The translations under genes and the position numbers were made by a program. Positions 59,269 to 64,000 of a DNA stretch of 64,000 nucleotides are shown one piece after another. A model generated the notes under the pieces. It did no database searches and was not told the origin of the DNA. It saw only the letters and a list, made by a program, of their open reading frames with translations. Location of the stretch: assembly GCA_035566895.1 (NCBI GenBank), contig DATMQA010000029.1, positions 1 to 64,000 on the forward strand. The letters run 5' to 3'. The DNA is from DATMQA01 sp035566895 (lineage in GTDB: Bacteria; Verrucomicrobiota; Verrucomicrobiia; Limisphaerales; UBA8199). Each line of letters begins with the position of its first letter. Position 1 is the stretch's first letter.

Positions 59269-60273
59269 ATGAACCGCAGACCGCATGTGGCCGTAGTCGG
59301 TGCAACAGGCGCCGTCGGCATCGAGATGATCAAGACGCTGGAGAAACGCGATTTCCCTGTAGGGAAGTTGACGTTATTGGCTTCCGCTCGCTCGGTGGGC
59401 AAGAAGTTGAAATTTCGCGGCGAAGAGCTGACGGTTCAGGAGCTCAAGAAGGATTCTTTCCAGGGAATCGAGATCGCGCTGTTTAGCGCCGGAGGAAGCA
59501 TCTCTAAGGAATTCGCGCCGCTTGCCGCGCAGGCCGGCTGTGTGGTCATCGACAACTCGAGCGCGTTCCGCATGGACGACAAAGTCCCGCTGGTGATTCC
59601 GGAGATCAATGCCGCAGATGTAAAATGGCACAAAGGCATTATCGCCAATCCGAACTGCACCACCGCCATTACGCTGATGGCGCTTTACCCGCTGCATCGG
59701 GCGTTTAATTGCCGGCGGATTTTTGCCTCCAGCTACCAGGCGGTGTCGGGCACGGGCGCAAAGGCGATTGCCGAGCTGGAGCGGCAGGTGGACCAAATTG
59801 TTCACGGCCAATCGGCAACGCGCGAAGTTTATCCGCACCAGATTGCTTTCAACGTTCTTCCCCACGTGGATTCTTTCCTGCCGACCGGTTACACGAAGGA
59901 AGAGATGAAGATGGAGAACGAGGGCCGTAAGATCATGCACCATCCGAGCTTCCGCGCCAGCGTCACTTGCGTCCGAGTGCCGGTGTATCGCGCGCACTCG
60001 GTGGCGGTGAGCGCCGAGTTTGAAAAGCCAACCAGCGTCGAGGCCGCGCGCGAGGCGCTGAAACAGGCACCTGGCTTGCAGGTGATTGACGAACCAGGCA
60101 AAAATCAATATCCGTTGCCGCTCAACCAGGCCGGCCAATACGATTGCGCCGTGGGGCGCTTGCGCAAGGACTGCGCGATGGACAACGGGCTGGCGTTCTG
60201 GGTTTCGGGCGATCAGCTCCTCAAAGGGGCGGCGTTGAATGCGGTCCAGATTGGCGAAGAGCTGATGAAGTAA
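59269..60273 (+). CDS. asd: aspartate-semialdehyde dehydrogenase
   Basis: 334 residues from the ATG at 59269 (a GTG at 59248 is in frame but less likely). Rossmann motif HVAVVGATGAVGIEM, catalytic Cys in IIANPNCTTAIT, active-site QAVSGTGAKAI and substrate-binding His in RVPVYRAHSVAV. It reduces aspartyl phosphate for lysine, threonine, methionine and diaminopimelate synthesis. Confidence 0.95.
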   Translation: MNRRPHVAVVGATGAVGIEMIKTLEKRDFPVGKLTLLASARSVGKKLKFRGEELTVQELKKDSFQGIEIALFSAGGSISKEFAPLAAQAGCVVIDNSSAFRMDDKVPLVIPEINAADVKWHKGIIANPNCTTAITLMALYPLHRAFNCRRIFASSYQAVSGTGAKAIAELERQVDQIVHGQSATREVYPHQIAFNVLPHVDSFLPTGYTKEEMKMENEGRKIMHHPSFRASVTCVRVPVYRAHSVAVSAEFEKPTSVEAAREALKQAPGLQVIDEPGKNQYPLPLNQAGQYDCAVGRLRKDCAMDNGLAFWVSGDQLLKGAALNAVQIGEELMK

Positions 60274-60281
60274 CCGCTTGT

Positions 60282-60359
60282 GGAGACGACGTAAAGAGGC
60301 TCTGATGACGTTTTTTGACGCCCGGGCCTCCGAACGAATCAGAGCCGTAAGTCGTCTCC
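60282..60359. terminator. long inverted repeat between convergent asd and exbD
   Basis: Arms at 60282-60306 (ggagacgac...ggctctgat) and 60338-60359 (atcagagcc...gtcgtctcc) pair over two 9-bp blocks with a small internal bulge and a 31-nt loop containing a T6 run. Probably a bidirectional terminator, though there is no clear T-tract after the stem. Confidence 0.55.
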
Positions 60360-60367
60360 TGCAAGCT

Positions 60368-60802
60368 CTATTGGGGCTTCGGAACTTCCTTGGTAAACGC
60401 ACTCACGGCCTCGATTTTGAGCTTCGCTTCCTTGGCCGCATCCATGACTTTGACGAGTTGTCCCCACGGCGCCTTCTTATCCGCGTTGATGGCCAATTTT
60501 AAATCGGGATTCTTCGCCACAGCCGCGAGCAACTCCTCTTTCAAGCGGTCCACGGTCACCGGTTTGGCTTCGGCGCCGAGACGGAGATTTCCCTCGGGAT
60601 CGATGCTGACGACCAGCGGCGCGTTTTCGCGCCCGCCGCTCTTTTGGGCCTGAGAGGACTCCGCCAGGGCGAGTTTGAGGGCCGGCTGCTGTTTGAAGCT
60701 TGTGGTTACCATCAGGAAGATGAGCAGCACGATCAGAATATCAATCAGCGCCACGATGATGATGGCGGGGGGCTGGCGGCGTTTGCGATGGTAAAAGCGC
60801 AT
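60368..60802 (-). CDS. exbD: ExbD/TolR-type biopolymer transport protein
   Basis: 144 residues. One N-terminal membrane segment with the functional Asp in IIIVALIDILIVLLIFLMVTTSF, followed by a periplasmic domain ending LKIEAVSAFTKE. With ExbB it uses proton flow to energise TonB or Tol. It lies 15 bp after exbB in a tonB-exbB-exbD operon. TolR is possible, but no TolB or Pal gene is present. Confidence 0.92.
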   Translation of the reverse strand: MRFYHRKRRQPPAIIIVALIDILIVLLIFLMVTTSFKQQPALKLALAESSQAQKSGGRENAPLVVSIDPEGNLRLGAEAKPVTVDRLKEELLAAVAKNPDLKLAINADKKAPWGQLVKVMDAAKEAKLKIEAVSAFTKEVPKPQ

Positions 60803-60817
60803 GGGACAAGTCCTTAG

Positions 60818-61432
60818 TTAGCCCTTGGCCTTCGAGTCCTGGGCTTCTTCCCGGTACTGACGGCGGACGAACTCATCGCAGAGGGTTTCCATTTCGACAG
60901 CGATGGTTTCGACCTTTTTGGTGTAGTAACTCCAGGAGATGAGTGAAGGAATCGCGATGAGCAAGCCAAAGAGGGTCGAGCGGAGAATGAGCGAAATGCC
61001 CTTGGCCAGGTCCGCCGCATCGACCTGACCGGCCTTCCCAACGTTGCCGAAGGCGGTCATCATCCCGAGAATCGTTCCCACCAACCCCAGCAGGGGAGCG
61101 ATGCCGACGATGATCTCGAGCACGACCAGGCCCCGCTCAAGGCGCGCGATTTCGTGCCGGGCGCGGGTTTGAACCGCATCGATGACCTCGGCCTTGGGCC
61201 AGTCCAGGTGTTCGGCGGCCAGCAGGAGCAACCGGCTCATCGGGGCGTCGTGCTGCTGGCAAACACGCTTCAGCATCGGCACATCGTCCGGGGATTCGCA
61301 GGAGCCGACGGCGGCCTCGACCTCCGGGGGCGCAACGCGGCGCCAGCGTAGCGCCAGCCCGCGCTCAATGATAAAGGTCAGGCCGACGACCGAGGTGAGG
61401 ATCAACAGGAGATAGACGATGTATTCGAACAT
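60818..61432 (-). CDS. exbB: ExbB/TolQ-type proton channel
   Basis: 204 residues. Three membrane segments of the MotA/TolQ/ExbB family: VYLLLILTSVVGLTFIIERG near the start, then LVVLEIIVGIAPLLGLVGTILGMMTAF and GISLILRSTLFGLLIAIPSLISWSYY. It starts 8 bp after the TonB-like gene and would form the pentameric channel around ExbD. Confidence 0.93.
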   Translation of the reverse strand: MFEYIVYLLLILTSVVGLTFIIERGLALRWRRVAPPEVEAAVGSCESPDDVPMLKRVCQQHDAPMSRLLLLAAEHLDWPKAEVIDAVQTRARHEIARLERGLVVLEIIVGIAPLLGLVGTILGMMTAFGNVGKAGQVDAADLAKGISLILRSTLFGLLIAIPSLISWSYYTKKVETIAVEMETLCDEFVRRQYREEAQDSKAKG

Positions 61433-61440
61433 GATTTTCC

Positions 61441-62439
61441 TTAGTTATAGAAAAATGTGAATTGGATGTCGCGAGTTTCGCCGACGACCCGGCGCATGTC
61501 GCCGGGGAAAGGCCGATAGGGGTTGGGCTTGTCCACCGCGGTGCGGCAAATCCAGCCAGGCACCGATCCGGCGGTGTTTTCCGTCACCGTTAAATCGCTG
61601 ATGCGCCCATCTTGGTGTAGCCGGAATTGCAGCACGACTTTGCCGCGGTAGTCGGAAGCGTATTGCTGCGCGTCCAGCAAGTTGTACCAGCATTGTTGAA
61701 TGGCCTCGATCAATGAATAATCGTACGCGCCGAACGCAGTTGCTTTGGCGTCGAGCGAGGCGAGTTCCAAGCGATGCCTGACCCCGCCTTCCTGCTTCAT
61801 CTTCTGCCCCGCCAGGTGCTCGTCCGGCATCCGCGCTCGCGCCTCCTGAATCGTGCGGGGCCGAGCATGCGGGGCCTCCCCCTCATCCTTTTTCGGGGTG
61901 GGGTCCGGTTTCGTCAAAGTAAGGTCGCCCGGTTCCAACGCGGGTTTGGCCTTCATCTCTTCTTGTTCTTTCGGGGCCTGGTCGGCCGGGGCCGTGGGTT
62001 GCAAGGGAGAAAACTTCGGACGCGGCACATTCTCGGTCTTGGCCATCTCCTGCTGGGTGCCGGTGATTTTGGGAATGTCCGTTTCCTTATCGGCGTCGGG
62101 GTTGGCTGCGCGGGAATTCTTGTCGGAATAGAATTTGGCCTCCTTCGGCGGTTCGGTGGCAGCCTGCGCGGGGCTGACCTCGAGGAAAACAAGCGGAACT
62201 TCCTGCGGTTGGGGCGCCGGCGGCGGTGCCTTCTTCTGGAAAACCTGGGCCAATATCCTGGCCTTTTGCAACCAGGCGGGCCAATGGGCCACGTCCCACC
62301 AGTTTAGTCTCTTGCCGAGGTAATATCCGCCGCCGACCACGCCATGGCACGCCAAAGAAATAGCCAGAGCCAGAGCCAGATGCAAAGACTCGGCCCGTTC
62401 CAACCGCAATGATGATTTCTGCTTATCGGCAACAGCCAT
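61441..62439 (-). CDS. tonB: TonB-family energy-transducing protein
   Basis: 332 residues from the ATG at 62439. One N-terminal membrane segment (LALALAISLACHGVVGGGYYLG) is followed by a long Pro/Lys/Glu-rich periplasmic spacer. A C-terminal TonB-like domain follows (IQQCWYNLLDAQ, GKVVLQFRLHQDGRISDLTVTENT). The spacer is what lets TonB reach outer-membrane receptors. First gene of the operon with exbB and exbD. Confidence 0.85.
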   Translation of the reverse strand: MAVADKQKSSLRLERAESLHLALALAISLACHGVVGGGYYLGKRLNWWDVAHWPAWLQKARILAQVFQKKAPPPAPQPQEVPLVFLEVSPAQAATEPPKEAKFYSDKNSRAANPDADKETDIPKITGTQQEMAKTENVPRPKFSPLQPTAPADQAPKEQEEMKAKPALEPGDLTLTKPDPTPKKDEGEAPHARPRTIQEARARMPDEHLAGQKMKQEGGVRHRLELASLDAKATAFGAYDYSLIEAIQQCWYNLLDAQQYASDYRGKVVLQFRLHQDGRISDLTVTENTAGSVPGWICRTAVDKPNPYRPFPGDMRRVVGETRDIQFTFFYN

Positions 62440-62559
62440 GCCACGTAAACTTGCCGCAGCCAAAGGGCAGGGGCAACTGTTTAGACACCCCGGAGCCCGC
62501 GCGGCTCAAGTATCATAGCACTTCTGATGCCGGGGAAAAGCGGTCCGATCGATGCGCTC

Positions 62560-63429
62560 TCACCCCACCAGCGCCGCCAGGATTTCCCCGATGCGCCCGA
62601 AGGGGAGCGAAAAATGCCCTTCATCAGCATAAAACCGGGAGCGGCAGTTGCGAATGCGCCCAGCCAGGGCGCGGCCCATGGCCGGCGGCACGTTTACATC
62701 AAGATCTCCGTGCCACAATTGCACCGGCACGCGAATTTCCTCCAGCTCAAAACCCCACGGCCAGGCATACAGACAGCCATCCCAAACCATTCCGCGCGTT
62801 CCGGCGCGAAAGGCCTCTTGCCAGTTTGCCAGAAGAGTTCGGCGCAATTCCGGACGAGCCAGGGTGCGTCGGTCGGTTTCGGGCAGGTGAGCTTCCACGC
62901 GGAGAGGGAGAACATCTTTTTCGTAACGCCACAATACCCGCACGACCGGTCCGGCCAGTAAGCGCGCCAGCGCGGGAACCGTTCGGGCCAGGAACAACAG
63001 CCGACGGTTAAATCCCACCATCCCGCGCGTCGCGCCGGGCCCGTCCAGCGGCCCTACGCTACAGACCATTCCTGCCACGGCTACGCGCTCGGGCATTTTT
63101 GCCGCGCATACCGCCGCATACGGCCCGCCGCCGGAGACGCCCAAAACCGAAAAGCGCTCCAGGCGCAAACTGTCGGCCAGCTCGCCGATGTCCTTGGGCC
63201 AATCCAGGATTCGGCGGTTGGCCTGGAAATCCGAGAGACCGTATCCAGGCCGGTCCACTGCTATGATTCGAACGCCGAGGTCAGGACCGGCTTCTGCCAC
63301 GGCGCGGGGTTCAATCCGGGAGCCTGGCCAGCCGTGGAAATAAAAGACCGGGGTTCCGTTCGGGGGACCATATTCGGCAAACCCGATCCGCCGCCCGTCC
63401 GATAACGCGACTTGTTGATCTGAGGTTAT
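62560..63429 (-). CDS. alpha/beta hydrolase with a noncanonical start
   Basis: About 289 residues if read from 63429. The nucleophile elbow is LGVSGGGPYAA, the acid HGDLDVNVPP and the base DEGHFSLPFG. The first canonical start (GTG at 63300) would cut off the essential N-terminal beta strands and oxyanion loop (DGRRIGFAEYG, PVFYFHGWPGSRIEP), which are encoded in frame upstream. Between the in-frame stop at 63430-63432 and 63300 there is no ATG, GTG or TTG. An ATA codon at 63429 overlaps the aquaporin stop in the ATAA pattern where ATGA would be expected. Substrate unknown. Confidence 0.8.
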   Translation of the reverse strand: MTSDQQVALSDGRRIGFAEYGPPNGTPVFYFHGWPGSRIEPRAVAEAGPDLGVRIIAVDRPGYGLSDFQANRRILDWPKDIGELADSLRLERFSVLGVSGGGPYAAVCAAKMPERVAVAGMVCSVGPLDGPGATRGMVGFNRRLLFLARTVPALARLLAGPVVRVLWRYEKDVLPLRVEAHLPETDRRTLARPELRRTLLANWQEAFRAGTRGMVWDGCLYAWPWGFELEEIRVPVQLWHGDLDVNVPPAMGRALAGRIRNCRSRFYADEGHFSLPFGRIGEILAALVG

Positions 63430-64000
63430 TTATCCCCCGGATTGAGAAACTTGAAGGTCAGTGCCGCAACCGCGCCGCCGCAGAAATTGGCTATCAGATA
63501 AATCCAAAGATTCGACCAAACCGAAAGACCCATGATCGAAATGCCGAGAGCCACCGCCGGATTGAAAACCCCGCCGGAGATGCTGCCGACGGCGAAAGCC
63601 CCGGACATCACCGTGAACCCGATCGCCAGGCCGTAGAACGAATTGCCCGCGTTGGCTTTGGCCGTGGCGCTGTTGAGGACGACATAAGCGAGTGCAAAGG
63701 TGAACAGGAATTCGGCCAGCAAGGCGGGACCGGTTTTGAGTGCCATGCGCTTGGCGCCCGCATCGCCCTTAAGGTAATTCAGCACCGCGGCGGCTACGGC
63801 AGCAGCAATGAATTGCGCCAACCAGTAACCCACCGCGTCTTTTGTCGGACACCGCCCGCGCCGCCAGACCGCCAGCGTTACCGCCGGGTTATAATGCCCG
63901 CCGGAGATGTGTCCGCCGGCGTAAATCATCACCATTAAAATCGAGCCGATGGCCAAAGGAGCAATCACCGCCGCGCCGCCGATAATGACGCAGCAGCCCA
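63426..64000 (-). CDS. aquaporin, MIP family, cut by the window edge
   Basis: At least 190 residues, with the 5' end beyond 64000. Both pore motifs are present (GGHYNPAVT and GGVFNPAVA), along with the family's membrane segments (AEFLFTFALAYVVLN, GLAIGFTVMSGAFAVG). It conducts water or small neutral solutes across the inner membrane. The residues at the two selectivity-filter positions visible here do not settle AqpZ versus GlpF. Confidence 0.9.
   Translation of the reverse strand, partial: GCCVIIGGAAVIAPLAIGSILMVMIYAGGHISGGHYNPAVTLAVWRRGRCPTKDAVGYWLAQFIAAAVAAAVLNYLKGDAGAKRMALKTGPALLAEFLFTFALAYVVLNSATAKANAGNSFYGLAIGFTVMSGAFAVGSISGGVFNPAVALGISIMGLSVWSNLWIYLIANFCGGAVAALTFKFLNPGDK

Overview
The window looks like chromosome from a GC-rich, Gram-negative, free-living heterotroph, most likely a verrucomicrobium of the Pedosphaera/Limisphaerales type. 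That placement is an inference. It rests on the outer-membrane gene set (TolC, TonB/ExbB/ExbD, an alginate-export-type porin, KdsD), on a GYF_2-domain membrane protein and a DUF5989 mini-protein, on secreted LamG/DUF2341 proteins, and on abundant short heptameric tandem repeats between and inside genes. Few genes have a clear Shine-Dalgarno sequence. No tRNA, rRNA, CRISPR array, transposase or phage gene was seen.

Region 1 (142-12477, minus strand): an ABC exporter (ATPase, ABC-2 permease, TPR-like protein) and a second operon made of an EF-hand-bearing ABC-2 permease with three SPFH/HflK-HflC-type membrane proteins. Between them lie a P1B-type metal ATPase and a DUF4160/DUF2442 pair with a decayed third ORF. 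Region 2 (12663-16214, plus): an oligopeptide ABC importer, oppABC. Region 3 (16106-30734, minus, with a divergent LysR gene to 31767): one continuous nitrate-assimilation operon of eleven genes, most joined by ATGA overlaps. It runs cytosolic NrtA paralogue, NrtA, NrtB, two NrtC/D ATPases, outer-membrane porin, fused DmsB-DmsC electron-transfer subunit, molybdenum nitrate reductase, diflavin reductase, NirA nitrite reductase, MOSC protein. Region 4 (31780-35110, minus): sugar-acid catabolism (MFS transporter, enolase-superfamily dehydratase, beta-hydroxyacid dehydrogenase).

Region 5 (35111-46308) is more accessory: a NarL-type regulator with a possibly leaderless promoter, a large secreted LamG protein, an FHA-HEAT membrane protein, an acyl-CoA synthetase-like enzyme, a lipoprotein bracketed by two terminal-inverted-repeat elements, a TolC protein and methylmalonate-semialdehyde dehydrogenase. 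Region 6 (46434-62439) is mostly housekeeping: hprA-like (frameshifted), metF, scpA, scpB, pheA, kdsD, an esterase lipoprotein, trpS, recF, two membrane proteins, a secreted triple-repeat protein, lepB, asd, and exbD/exbB/tonB. The right edge holds an alpha/beta hydrolase with no canonical start codon and an aquaporin cut by the window end.

The most unusual features are the repeats. Heptamer-type arrays, often as inverted pairs, run into coding sequence and appear to encode gene ends or insertions: a signal peptide, a new C-terminus after a frameshift, and a palindrome inserted in frame within the nitrate reductase.
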